Assembly: GCA_020722815.1 (NCBI GenBank)
Contig: DYKB01000028.1
Location: 1 to 64,000, forward strand
Direction: 5' to 3'
Length of the DNA stretch: 64,000 nucleotides
Source: Caldithrix sp.
Lineage (GTDB): Bacteria > Zhuqueibacterota > Zhuqueibacteria > Thermofontimicrobiales > Sulfurfontimicrobiaceae
The translations under genes were made by a program, and so were the position numbers. Positions 39,518-47,985 of the stretch are shown here, piece by piece (position 1 is the stretch's first letter; each line of letters begins with the position of its first letter). The notes beneath the pieces are model-generated. The model saw only the letters and a program-made list of their open reading frames with translations. It searched no databases and was not told where the DNA came from.

Positions 39518-39672
39518 ATTGAATTGCCACGAGCTTTAGCTCGTGGATCCAGGAGTGCCCCCTTACTCACCGGGCTTTTAAGCCCGAGTTCTTATACACC
39601 AGTGGGTTAAAACCCACTTTAAAAATTTTGGAAGCAATTTGATCCACGAGCTAAAGCTCGTGGCAATTCAAT
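39518..39672. repeat. 155-bp element with perfect 32-bp terminal inverted repeats and nested hairpins
   Basis: The arms 39518-39549 and 39641-39672 are exact reverse complements, and each arm is itself a palindrome (CCACGAGCTTTAGCTCGTGG and its complement). Between them are two more hairpins: CGGGCTT TT AAGCCCG (39571-39586) and AGTGGGTT AA AACCCACT (39601-39618). It has no coding potential. The form resembles REP/BIME-type or MITE elements moved by a transposase in trans. Confidence 0.75.
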
Positions 39673-39702
39673 AGTAACTTATTGAAATTCATATTCTTAT
39701 CA

Positions 39703-39740
39703 CCTTAACCTAACGGCTATGGGGTTCAGGCTAGCGGGAA
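39703..39740. repeat. Palindromic repeat with GGGGTTCAGGC loop, copy 2
   Basis: It shares CTTAACC...ACGG...TATGG and the loop GGGGTTCAGGC with copy 1 at 39457-39493, but its closing arm is degraded. The two copies flank the 155-bp element. Confidence 0.4.
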
Positions 39741-39863
39741 AATCTGTGTTTCAATCCTGATAAATAGTGGCCTTTATTACCTGAATAAAAAAAAGGAAGC
39801 AATTTTTTTAAAATTACTGAATAACTCGTTAATTGGACAATTACAAGGTGAAAGGGAGAAAAA

Positions 39864-41210
39864 ATGGAAATTAAACGACGTGATTTCCTGAAAACATTAG
39901 CCGCTGGTACAGCGGGCGTTGCATTAAGCGGTTTAACGGCTAAAAGCTATGCACGTGTATCCGGTGCAAATGAACGTGTTCGTGTGGGTATTGTTGGGTT
40001 CTCGGATCGGGCAAGGGGGGCGTTGATTCCTGCTTTTTTAAATCATCATCAAGCGCTAAATTTTGAATTTGTCGCGATTTCTGACATCTGGAATCGTCGG
40101 CGGGAAGAAGGTGTGGCCTTTCTGCTGGAAAAAACCGGACAGAAAGTAAAAACCGCCCGAAATAATGAAGAATTGTATGAAAAGCATAAGGTGGATGCTG
40201 TCATTATCAGTACGGCTGATTTTCAACATGCGCTTCATGCCATCGAAGCTGTTGAAGCTGGTTGTGATGCCTATGTCGAAAAACCCTTTGCTGAAACCAT
40301 GGAAGATAATCGCGCCGCATTGAAGGCTATTCAAAATTCCGGTAAAATCATCCAGATTGGTTCCCAACGCCGCAGCGGGCCGAATTACATTGCGGCCAAT
40401 GAATATATTAAATCCGGTAAATTCGGACCCATTACCTGTGTTGAAATGACCTGGAATGTAAATCAGCCGGGCCGCTGGCGTCGAAAATCGCTGGTAGATT
40501 CGATTAAAGAAACGGATACCGATTGGAAACGCTACTTGATGAATCGACCTTTTGAACCATGGGATCCGCGGAAATATCTGGAATATCGCCTGTTCTGGCC
40601 CTACTCTTCCGGTATACCGGGACAATGGATGTGCCATCAGATTGATACTGTTCATTGGTTTACTGATCTGCCATATCCGCGTAGTGTTGCTGCCAATGGT
40701 GGAATTTATGTGTGGAAAGATGGTCGAAAGAATTTTGATACGATGACGGCAGTATTGGAGTATGGTCCCCAGGATGATCCCAACTCGGGCTTTCAGGTAA
40801 TTTATTCGTCCCGAATGCATAATTCCGCTGGGGATGTCAAAGAATGGTATTTTTCCAACGGCGGTAAATTAAATCTGGATACCAATATGGTGACTGCCGA
40901 AGGTGGGCTGGAAGAACGCCACGCCAGAGCAATGGGAATGCAACCCAATTTGCTGGCAGAATTTAAATTGCCCGAAAATAAAGTGGAAACAGCGGCCAAT
41001 ACCGGCTCAGATCCCATGACTTCGGCGCACATGCGGAACTGGATGGAATGTGTTCGGAGTCGTTCCAAACCTCATGCAGACGTGACCGCTGGCTACAATC
41101 ATGCAATTGCCGTGATTATGACCAATGCAGCTTTGCGAACCCATGAGTTTGTCACCTTTGATGCCAAAAATCAGGAAGTACTGGCTGGCGGAAAGGTTTT
41201 TAAATATTAA
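39864..41210 (+). CDS. Tat-exported Gfo/Idh/MocA-family oxidoreductase
   Basis: 448 residues. The N terminus has a twin-arginine signal (KRRDFLKTLAAGTAGVAL), so the folded protein, with its NAD(P) cofactor, would be exported by Tat. The Rossmann part begins VRVGIVGFSDRARG, with EKPFAETMEDN (the conserved E-K-P of the family) at about 140. The C-terminal domain contains HMRNWMECVRSRSKPHADVTAGYNHA. Such exported members act on sugars or sugar derivatives; the substrate is unknown. AAGGGAG precedes the ATG. It seems monocistronic, followed by a FemAB-like gene 129 nt away. Confidence 0.88.
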   Translation: MEIKRRDFLKTLAAGTAGVALSGLTAKSYARVSGANERVRVGIVGFSDRARGALIPAFLNHHQALNFEFVAISDIWNRRREEGVAFLLEKTGQKVKTARNNEELYEKHKVDAVIISTADFQHALHAIEAVEAGCDAYVEKPFAETMEDNRAALKAIQNSGKIIQIGSQRRSGPNYIAANEYIKSGKFGPITCVEMTWNVNQPGRWRRKSLVDSIKETDTDWKRYLMNRPFEPWDPRKYLEYRLFWPYSSGIPGQWMCHQIDTVHWFTDLPYPRSVAANGGIYVWKDGRKNFDTMTAVLEYGPQDDPNSGFQVIYSSRMHNSAGDVKEWYFSNGGKLNLDTNMVTAEGGLEERHARAMGMQPNLLAEFKLPENKVETAANTGSDPMTSAHMRNWMECVRSRSKPHADVTAGYNHAIAVIMTNAALRTHEFVTFDAKNQEVLAGGKVFKY

Positions 41211-41339
41211 TTTGTCAATTGAACAGTTCGCCTGGCAACTTGCTGGTGCCAGGCAGAACTGTTCATATACATTTATGACGATTTTTCCTGAACTCCGTTT
41301 AAAAATTAAATTCAACAAGTTGATAAATCCAAATCTCCT

Positions 41340-42308
41340 ATGAAATTGACAACTGAAGTATATGATTCGACCCGGGAAAATGAATGGGATAATTTTGTCT
41401 GGAAATCGAATACCGGGACGATTTTCCATACCCGCAAATTTTTAAGCTATCATCCTCCTGAACGTTTTACGGATTCTTCACTTATCTTTAATAAAGATAA
41501 TCAGTTATTGGCACTTTTTCCCGCGACAATTCGTTTTGAAAATTCCCAAAAAATTTTAACCTCCCATCGGGGAGCTAGTTATGGTGGATTCGTCACCCGT
41601 TCACCGCTTTCCATTCAGGATGCTTTTCGATTAGTGGAAACCCTGGAGCAATTTGCCCGGGAAAATGGTTTTGATGGCATCGATTTGACCCCGGCACCCC
41701 AAATTTACTATCATCGTCCCAATAATTATATCGATTTTGCCCTGATCCAGAACGGCTTTGCCTATAAAAAACGGGAAATTTCCAGTGTCATTCCCCTGGA
41801 TTTTGCAGCAGAAGACATTTTGAATACCTTTATCCCGGCTTCCCGCCGAAATGTCCGTCGGGCAATGAAATTGGGTGTCGTGGTGAAAGAGTGTGAAGCT
41901 TATGAAACATTTTATCAAATTTTAAAGAAAAATTTAAAAATGCGACATAATGTGACACCTACCCATACAGTCCAGGAATTGATTCTTTTAAAACAAATTT
42001 TTCCCGACCGAATCAAGCTTTTCGCAGCCTTTGCCGGTGAACAGATGGTTGCCGGTGTGGTGATGTTTATCTGTAATCCAAATGTCGTTCTGGCCTTCTA
42101 TATCAGTCATGATGAAGAATTTCAACAATTTCGTGGTGTGAATATTTTATTTTATGAAATCATCCGCTGGGCAATCCACGAAAGATATAAATTTCTCGAT
42201 TTTGGTATCTTTACGGTTAATATGGATCCCAACTGGGGTCTGGGACGATTTAAAGAAAGCTTCGGTGCCCAGGGTGTTTTTCGCGATACGTTTATCAAAG
42301 TTTTCTAG
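41340..42308 (+). CDS. FemAB-like/GNAT-fold acyltransferase
   Basis: 322 residues with the double GNAT fold of FemAB/BioF2-type (PF13480-like) proteins: FVWKSNTGTIFHTRKFLSYHP at the N terminus, a central SRRNVRRAMKLGVVV, and a C-terminal KFLDFGIFTVNMDPNWGLGRFKESFGAQ. Members use aminoacyl-tRNA or acyl-CoA donors in cell wall or polysaccharide modification. The substrate is not predictable. No Shine-Dalgarno is visible before the ATG. Its stop codon lies within the left arm of a palindromic element. Confidence 0.78.
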   Translation: MKLTTEVYDSTRENEWDNFVWKSNTGTIFHTRKFLSYHPPERFTDSSLIFNKDNQLLALFPATIRFENSQKILTSHRGASYGGFVTRSPLSIQDAFRLVETLEQFARENGFDGIDLTPAPQIYYHRPNNYIDFALIQNGFAYKKREISSVIPLDFAAEDILNTFIPASRRNVRRAMKLGVVVKECEAYETFYQILKKNLKMRHNVTPTHTVQELILLKQIFPDRIKLFAAFAGEQMVAGVVMFICNPNVVLAFYISHDEEFQQFRGVNILFYEIIRWAIHERYKFLDFGIFTVNMDPNWGLGRFKESFGAQGVFRDTFIKVF

Positions 42309-42498
42309 CCTGAAAAATTCATAGCCACGAAGACACGAAGAAGAATAAAGGATTTTTAATACGACAATGAAAATTTTTCATATTTTTCCAGATCTAAAAA
42401 AGAAGCAAAATCCAACTAAAATATTTTATAATCTATAAGGTATTGTTTTCTTTGAGTCTTCGTGCCTTCGTGGCAAAATTTATGAATAATCCAGGCTA
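42306..42498. repeat. Palindromic element with TAGCCTGAA...AATTCATA ends and CCACGAAG arms
   Basis: The outer ends TAGCCTGAAAAATTCATA and TATGAATAATCCAGGCTA pair imperfectly. Next to them GCCACGAAGACACGAAGA (42324-42341) pairs with TCTTCGTGCCTTCGTGGC (42457-42474), 17 of 18. A third partial copy of the right end lies at 42903-42942. Confidence 0.55.
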
Positions 42499-42630
42499 AC
42501 GCAAATTCCGACCTTCCGGATAATTTCTGATAAAAATTTCTTGCATTTTTCTTCCTTTTTGTTTAATCTTTCAATTATACAAAATCAACCGGCAACCGAT
42601 TTTTTCCATATTTAAATTTAAGGAGTTGTC

Positions 42631-42795
42631 ATGAAAATCAATCCTTTTGCTGGAATAATGTGCTTTTTATTGTTTTTTCAACTTCATTCAATCATGGGAG
42701 CACCAATATCACTAAACTCGCCAGATGGAAAAATCATTGTAAATATTGAAATTAAAGAAAAACTGGCGTATCCCCTCAAAATAACATGGCATTAG
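42631..42795 (+). pseudogene. Remnant of a secreted GH97-like glycoside hydrolase gene (5' end only)
   Basis: AAGGAG precedes an ATG by 6 nt. The frame gives 54 residues: a signal peptide (CFLLFFQLHSIMGA) followed by ISLNSPDGKIIVNIEIKEKLAYPLKITW, which resembles the N-terminal beta-sandwich start of GH97 alpha-glucosidases (SPDGK...L.Y.V). It stops abruptly at 42795, directly before a CTCGACAGGC palindrome, while GH97 enzymes are about 650 residues long. The rest of the gene appears to be deleted or replaced by repeats. The family call rests on a short stretch; a genuine small secreted peptide cannot be excluded. Confidence 0.5.
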
Positions 42796-42801
42796 TACCC
42801 C

Positions 42802-42942
42802 TCGACAGGCTCAGGGCACGGTAGCTGCCGTTGGCGGCGCCTGTCGAAGCCAACTTTACCCCTGAATATTGAGAGGATACTTATGATTAATCCTTGCTGA
42901 AATCTTCGTGCCTTCGCGTCTTCGTGGCATTGAATTATTCAG
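42802..42942. repeat. CTCGACAGGC palindrome and a partial CTTCGTGG repeat
   Basis: TCGACAGGC (42802-42810) pairs with GCCTGTCGA (42839-42847). At 42903-42942 TCTTCGTGCCTTCGCGTCTTCGTGGC followed by GAATTATTCAGG copies the right end of the element at 42306-42498. No coding frame is seen here. Confidence 0.45.
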
Positions 42943-43034
42943 GATAATGATTGTGGAAAAAAAGTTGGCAATTGATAATAAATTTGATTATCTTTTAAGA
43001 AAGGAATCAGATAGAACCAGGAGAATAAAAATTA

Positions 43035-43913
43035 ATGGATTTATTTGTCGATTTACATATTGGTGACAGCAAAGAAATATTAAAAAAAATTCCAGATAAT
43101 TCAGTTGATTTAATCTTTACCTCACCGCCGTACGCTGACAGGCGAAAAGATACTTACGGGGGAATTTCTTCCGAGAAATATGTGGAATGGTTCCTGCCAA
43201 TCTCAGAACAATTGCTTCGGGTATTGAAACCAACGGGTACGTTTGTTTTAAATATTAAAGAATTAACGGTAAATGGTGAGCGTCATACTTATGTGATTAA
43301 GTTGATTCTTGAAATGAGAAAACAGGGCTGGCTCTGGACGGAGGAATTTATCTGGCATAAGAAAAATTCATATCCGGGAAAATGGCCTAACCGATTCCGA
43401 GATGCCTGGGAACGGCTGCTGCAATTTAATAAAAACCGGAAATTTAATATGTTTCAGGAACGTGTCATGGTTCAGGTGGGCGATTGGGCAAAAAATCGGC
43501 TTCGCAATTTAAGTGAAACCGATAAAAAGAGAGATAACTTAAATGTTGGAAGTGGATTTGGTAAAAATATTTCAAATTGGGTTGATCGAAATCTGGTTTA
43601 TCCAGATAACGTTCTCTATCTGGCCACCGAATGCGGCAATAAAAACCACAGTGCTGCCTTTCCGGATGCTTTACCCGAATGGTTTATTAAACTATTTACC
43701 AATCCGGGAGAGGTGGTGATGGATCCGTTTATGGGTCCGGGCACTACTGTCGTCGTCGCTAAAAGAATGGACCGCAGTGCAATCGGAATTGAAATTGTTC
43801 CGGAATATCTAAAAATTGTCAAATCAAAATTAGAACCATATAAAAATACGCTGTTTGAAAAGAGAGAAGCGAATGAATTTGTTTCTCAGTTTGAACAGAA
43901 CTCGTATTTTTAA
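43035..43913 (+). CDS. Solitary DNA methyltransferase (beta-class, N4-cytosine or N6-adenine)
   Basis: 292 residues. The catalytic motif TSPPY (motif IV) comes early (about 33-37) and the SAM-binding motif DPFMGPGTT (motif I) late (about 238), the beta-class order. TSPPY is usual in N4-cytosine enzymes and also found in some N6-adenine ones. It is compact, with no visible target-recognition insert beyond residues 120-200. AGGAG precedes the ATG. No restriction gene is adjacent: upstream lies a gene remnant and repeats, downstream a palindromic element. It is probably an orphan methyltransferase or a relic of a restriction-modification system. Confidence 0.88.
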   Translation: MDLFVDLHIGDSKEILKKIPDNSVDLIFTSPPYADRRKDTYGGISSEKYVEWFLPISEQLLRVLKPTGTFVLNIKELTVNGERHTYVIKLILEMRKQGWLWTEEFIWHKKNSYPGKWPNRFRDAWERLLQFNKNRKFNMFQERVMVQVGDWAKNRLRNLSETDKKRDNLNVGSGFGKNISNWVDRNLVYPDNVLYLATECGNKNHSAAFPDALPEWFIKLFTNPGEVVMDPFMGPGTTVVVAKRMDRSAIGIEIVPEYLKIVKSKLEPYKNTLFEKREANEFVSQFEQNSYF

Positions 43914-43962
43914 ATCATATAATCTCAGTTCTTTTAGAAAAATCCAATAGTGTTCGATTTGT

Positions 43963-44124
43963 TACCGTACACTTTTTTGCATTACTTAAATGATTCATTT
44001 TTAGACCACGCTCAAAGCCCTCACCCCAACCATCTCCCAAAGGGAGATGGCGTAGCTATTCCCTCTCCCCCTGGGAGAGGGTTAGGGTGAGGGCAGGCTT
44101 TGCTTAATAAAAAAGTGTACGGTA
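43963..44124. repeat. 162-bp palindromic element with perfect 16-bp terminal inverted repeats
   Basis: TACCGTACACTTTTTT (43963-43978) and AAAAAAGTGTACGGTA (44109-44124) are exact complements. The inside holds CCCTCACCC...AACC and its complement GGTTAGGGTGAGGG, plus a CATCTCCCAAAGGGAGATG hairpin. The 9-mer AGTGTTCGA occurs on both sides (43949-43957 and 44130-44138), five bases outside each arm, and may be a target duplication. No coding capacity. Confidence 0.65.
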
Positions 44125-44204
44125 GTGAAAGTGTTCGAAATTTTTTATAGATTATAGTTAAAAATTAATCGATTAAGTGTTGTCTCTCCTCAAAACCGAT
44201 CACC

Positions 44205-44290
44205 GTCATTCCCGCATGTTTTTAGCGGGAATCCATCTTATCAGAAACAATGGATGCCCGATAATCCGTTAGCTAACGGACGGGCATGAC
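44205..44290. repeat. Dispersed GTCATTCCCGC ... GCGGGCATGAC-type palindrome, copy 1
   Basis: Ends GTCATTCCCG and CGGGCATGAC pair. The inner sequence includes CGATAATCCGTTAGCTAACGG, a palindrome shared in inverted orientation with the copy at 55720-55837. A third, diverged copy is at 61127-61204. Confidence 0.55.
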
Positions 44291-44408
44291 TGGTTGCTCT
44301 ATTTTGAAAGAGATACCAATTTTGTAAACGGGTTGAACACTCTTGAGAAAAATCATAATAAATTGTTTTCATTCATAATTCAACATTCATAATTCAAAAC
44401 CTCTCATC

Positions 44409-45479
44409 ATGACTCGTATTTTACACATCGCCCCCTTTAATACGGCTGGGGTTCCGCTGGAACTGGTTCGGGCAGAACAGGCATTGGGATTTGATAGCCG
44501 GCTGGTGACTTTGAGTCGCTCCCGTCAGAAATTCGAGGAAGACATTTGCCTGGACTTGCCATGGCTCGATCACTGGTCGATTCGGCTGGCAAAGCAGCTT
44601 TTTTCACCACGTTCGCGAATGGATGTATCGCATGAAGTAAGCATTCCGAAAGAAATTCCGCGTATCTGGAAGCCAAACCGGGCGGAAGATTTGCTCATTC
44701 ACGCCCGCGAACGGTTTTGGCAAGACCGAATTGACGCTGCGATAGCGAAATTCCATTTACTTGATTTTGATGTTTATCAACTGGACGGGGGACTGGAATT
44801 TTTTCGCGACGCCAGAATTGTGCGACAATTGAAATCGAATGGAAAAAAAATAATTTGTTGTTATACCGGCAGTGATCTTCGTGTTCGTGGTGTTATTCCC
44901 GAAATCGATGCGCTGAGTGATTGTAACGTCTCGGTAGAATTTGATCATCAATTTTTGCATCCCAATCTGACACACGTTCCATTTCCGATTAATCCGGAGC
45001 GGTTTCAGCGAGTGGACAAACCTGTTTCCAGCAAATTAAAGATCTCTCATGCTCCAACCAACCGAACGGCGAAAGGCAGTGACCTCATTATTCCAATTGT
45101 ACGGCAGTTGGAAAAGGAATATCCAATCCAATTTATTTTAATTGAGAATTTGCCCTATCAACAGGCCATTAAAATCAAAGCTCAGAGTGATATTTTTATT
45201 GATCAAATTGGTGATTTAGGTTACGGAATTAGCGGAATCGAGGCCCTTTGTATGGGAATTCCCACCTGTTCCTGTGTGGCACCTGGTTTTGAAGAGGTTT
45301 ATCCGGACCATCCGTTTATCCTTATCGATAAACATAATTTGCGGAGACAGTTGATTCAATTGATTGAGAATAAATCCTATCGCGATTCAAAAGCGGATGA
45401 GGGCTACGAATGGGTGAAGCGCGTGCATCATTCGCAGGCGGTGGTGCAAAAAATTCATCATCTGGCCGGAATTCATTGA
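44409..45479 (+). CDS. GT-B fold glycosyltransferase-like protein
   Basis: 356 residues. The N-terminal half starts ILHIAPFNTAGVPLELVRAEQALGF. The C-terminal half shows KISHAPTNRTAKGSDLIIPIVRQLE, IFIDQIGDLGYGISGIEALCMGIPTCS and EEVYPDHPF, the donor-binding pattern of GT4-like enzymes. It probably makes an envelope glycan; donor and acceptor are unknown. No Shine-Dalgarno is evident. Directly upstream is a tandem ATTCATAATTCAA duplication (about 44372-44398). The cupin gene follows by 54 nt. Confidence 0.75.
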   Translation: MTRILHIAPFNTAGVPLELVRAEQALGFDSRLVTLSRSRQKFEEDICLDLPWLDHWSIRLAKQLFSPRSRMDVSHEVSIPKEIPRIWKPNRAEDLLIHARERFWQDRIDAAIAKFHLLDFDVYQLDGGLEFFRDARIVRQLKSNGKKIICCYTGSDLRVRGVIPEIDALSDCNVSVEFDHQFLHPNLTHVPFPINPERFQRVDKPVSSKLKISHAPTNRTAKGSDLIIPIVRQLEKEYPIQFILIENLPYQQAIKIKAQSDIFIDQIGDLGYGISGIEALCMGIPTCSCVAPGFEEVYPDHPFILIDKHNLRRQLIQLIENKSYRDSKADEGYEWVKRVHHSQAVVQKIHHLAGIH

Positions 45480-45533
45480 AATAGAGAGTGCAGCGTCAGA
45501 TAAATTTACTTTATAAGTTGGAGGAGATATAAA

Positions 45534-45878
45534 ATGATCATCAAACACGCCAAAGACGTTCCTTGCGAGGAGATGAAAGATTATGCCGGCGTTAAAAAGC
45601 AGGTTTTTATTGGTCCAAAAGACGGCTCAAATGAAATTGTTCTGCGCTATTTCAGCGTGGCGCCAGGCGGAAATACGCCCTATCATCAACATGGTTTCCC
45701 TCATCTGGTTAAAATTGAAAAGGGTACAGGAGTGGCCATTGACGCGAAGGGGATTGAGCATCCACTCATGGTCAATGATCTCATTTTTATCACTGACAAC
45801 GAAATTCATGGTTTTAAAAATAATGGGACAGAGAATTTTGATTTTATTTGTATTGTTCCGCGTCGGGGAGAAAAATAA
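45534..45878 (+). CDS. Cupin-domain protein
   Basis: A 114-residue single cupin barrel. The metal ligands are visible as YHQHGFPHLVKIEKG (motif 1, H-x-H with a following His/Glu) and NEIHGF (motif 2 His). Small proteins of this type bind a metal and act as isomerases, dioxygenases or sensors; the substrate is unknown. GGAGG lies about 8 nt before the ATG. It may form a two-gene operon with the upstream glycosyltransferase. Confidence 0.85.
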   Translation: MIIKHAKDVPCEEMKDYAGVKKQVFIGPKDGSNEIVLRYFSVAPGGNTPYHQHGFPHLVKIEKGTGVAIDAKGIEHPLMVNDLIFITDNEIHGFKNNGTENFDFICIVPRRGEK

Positions 45879-45884
45879 AAAAAA

Positions 45885-45902
45885 CGGCGTTAAAAAACGC
45901 CG
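45885..45902 (-). terminator. Intrinsic terminator of the acyl-CoA synthetase-like gene
   Basis: Read on the minus strand, CGGCGTT-TTTT-AACGCCG is followed by a run of eight T. It lies 65 nt after the minus-strand gene. On the plus strand the same hairpin follows the cupin gene but lacks a T-run. Confidence 0.75.
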
Positions 45903-45966
45903 CCTGATTTAAAAATACCGTCAAATGAAAATAAAAAACATTTTGCGCTCATCAAAATTTTGGGTA

Positions 45967-47502
45967 TTAATTTCCATTCATGGCACTGAGTTCTTTTTTA
46001 GCGATTAATTGCGTTGTCGTTCGAAAGTCGATTTTACCACTTCCGGCACGGGGTATTTCTTCAATCACAATAATTTTCTTGGGCTGCGAAATTGGGGGCA
46101 GCTCGTTTGCCAATTTTTTCAGGATCTCTTTCTCGTTTACTGGCATGGTGACCACCGCGACAATTTTTGCCCCTTTCAATGAATCGGGTACCTCGACCAC
46201 ACAGCACTCCGCTCCTTCGGGCAGATGCTTTTCCAATGTTTTTTCGACCCGGACCAGCGAAACCATTTCGCCACCAATTTTAACAAATCGTTTTAATCGG
46301 CCACGATGCCAGAGATAGCCATCTTCATCCATCATGCCCATGTCGCCCGTATCGTACCAACCATCACGAATATGCAACGAAGTCTCTTCCAGATCATCAA
46401 AATACCCCTTCATGATGAGATCACCTTTCACCAGAATTTTGCCTTCTTCTCCTCGTGGAAGCTCTTCACCAGTCTCATGGTTAACAATTTTTACCTGGAC
46501 ACTCGGCAGAACCGGACCAATGCTTCCAGGTTTGTTTCTTCCTGGCAGGTTTACAGACACGACAGGACTGGTTTCTGTTGCACCATAGCCTTCATAAAGT
46601 TCCATGTTGTGCTTTTTACGAAAGCCTTCCCGAAGTGAATCGGGTACTTTATCGGCCCCGGCGATGGCCAGACGCACACTCGCAAAATCACCTGGTTCTG
46701 ATTTTTTCAAATAACCATTGAAGAAGATCGGCGTTCCCACCATCAGGGTGATTTTCTGTTCGCGGACGATATCACAAATAGTTTTATAATCAATTGGATT
46801 GGCATAAGGGACCATTTTCATTCCCACTAATAAAGAGAGCCAGTGATTTACAGTCAGTCCGAATACATGAAAGAGAGGTAAATTGGCCAGCATGACATCG
46901 TTCTGGGTGACTTCCAGCACTTTTTTGATATCTTCGATATTTGAACCGATATTTCGATGGGTTAATTGAACGGCCTTGGGGTCTTTTTCGCTACCGCTGG
47001 TGAACAGGATAGTAACATTATCGTCTAACTCCCCCCGATGAATGAGTCGGAGAAGTAGCATGGTTGGTAATTTTGATTTAAGGGCGGCCGTTAATTTATC
47101 CTTGCTCGTGACGGATTCCATGATGTCCTCAATAAAAATCATGCCTTTGACCAGCCGACAGCCGATTTTTTCAAGTAATGCCCTTGAGGTAATGATGGTT
47201 TTAAAACCGCATTTTTGTTGGGCGTATTCCGCATTTTCGGCGGCGCCGGTTGAGTAATTGACCATCACCGGTACTTTTCCACACATCAAAGTTCCCAGGA
47301 TTGAAAGCGAACATCCCGCTGAAGTGGGGATCATAATGCCCAGAAATCCACCCGGATATTTCTTAAACTTTTCCGCTAAAATTAACGCGGCAATGAGTGC
47401 CCGACCATAGGTGACATCTTTTTTGGTGGTTTGATCACTGATTGCCAGTCGACCGCTATACTTTTTGGCAATTTCTACAAACTGTTGATGAAGCTGTTTC
47501 AT
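45967..47502 (-). CDS. AMP-dependent acyl-CoA/acyl-ACP synthetase-like ligase
   Basis: 511 residues of the ANL adenylating superfamily. The P-loop reads TILFTSGSEKDPKAVQLTHRN, the form seen in the acyl-ACP synthetase half of Aas (2-acylglycerophosphoethanolamine acyltransferase/synthetase). Further motifs are YEGYGATETSPVVSVN, GWYDTGDMGMMDEDGYLWHRGR and the C-terminal catalytic Lys in PRAGSGKIDFR. It activates a carboxylic, probably fatty, acid. The acyltransferase half of Aas is absent here. GGAAGGA lies 7 nt before the ATG. It is a single gene, ended by the intrinsic terminator at 45885-45902. Confidence 0.88.
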   Translation of the reverse strand: MKQLHQQFVEIAKKYSGRLAISDQTTKKDVTYGRALIAALILAEKFKKYPGGFLGIMIPTSAGCSLSILGTLMCGKVPVMVNYSTGAAENAEYAQQKCGFKTIITSRALLEKIGCRLVKGMIFIEDIMESVTSKDKLTAALKSKLPTMLLLRLIHRGELDDNVTILFTSGSEKDPKAVQLTHRNIGSNIEDIKKVLEVTQNDVMLANLPLFHVFGLTVNHWLSLLVGMKMVPYANPIDYKTICDIVREQKITLMVGTPIFFNGYLKKSEPGDFASVRLAIAGADKVPDSLREGFRKKHNMELYEGYGATETSPVVSVNLPGRNKPGSIGPVLPSVQVKIVNHETGEELPRGEEGKILVKGDLIMKGYFDDLEETSLHIRDGWYDTGDMGMMDEDGYLWHRGRLKRFVKIGGEMVSLVRVEKTLEKHLPEGAECCVVEVPDSLKGAKIVAVVTMPVNEKEILKKLANELPPISQPKKIIVIEEIPRAGSGKIDFRTTTQLIAKKELSAMNGN

Positions 47503-47867
47503 TCTTTATCCTTCCCACTGTTAATTTTTTTTTGCCCCCTCAGGGCGCCTGCTTCCAGCGAAGGGTTTATATTCCATTTTTTAAATTCTTATCTGTCAAA
47601 TTTATCAAAATTGCATACCGCCTTGAACAAAATTTAATTATAATATTAATGAATTCTTGAAAAGTTGTCAAGGATTTTTTTTATTTTTATATGCAAATTT
47701 GAAAAAAAATTGAAATTTTTTACAAATTTGAGTGGCTGGATTACTTGAAAAACAGCGTATTGATTAGAAAGTGGAAAACAAGGATAATATAGGCGGAGAA
47801 CATGGGAAGAAAAAAATGGCCACTGGTAAACGTCACCCTGCATTCCAAAAAATCGAAAATAAAGAAC
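47503..47867. other. AT-rich intergenic region, no gene assigned
   Basis: This separates the divergent ligase gene and ATP synthase operon. Only very short frames (21 and 33 codons near 47802-47910) occur, without family resemblance. Confidence 0.3.
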
Positions 47868-47896
47868 TTGCATTTTTATAAAAATTGTTTTATATT
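47868..47896 (+). promoter_or_regulatory. Candidate sigma-70 promoter of the ATP synthase operon
   Basis: TTGCAT (47868-47873), 17-nt spacer, TATATT (47891-47896). Transcription would begin near 47903, 83 nt before the first gene. Confidence 0.5.
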
Positions 47897-47985
47897 TTAA
47901 TTTGTTGAATAGATTATTTGCCTTGTTAACGTTGATTCATGAAAGGGATCAACTGCCTTCTGATTAAGGATTCGTGCATTGACTT

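Noticed and set aside
39518..39672. CRISPR array because of repeated similar units
   Set aside because: The units are inverted, not direct, there is no regular spacer length and no cas gene is present.
40056..40820. A 254-codon minus-strand frame
   Set aside because: It is antisense to the Gfo/Idh-type oxidoreductase, lacks a ribosome site and reads like a shadow of the plus-strand codons.
47802..47910. Short frames of 21 and 33 codons before the ATP synthase operon (possible AtpZ-like gene)
   Set aside because: Neither has a membrane segment or the AtpZ pattern, and the proposed operon promoter overlaps them.
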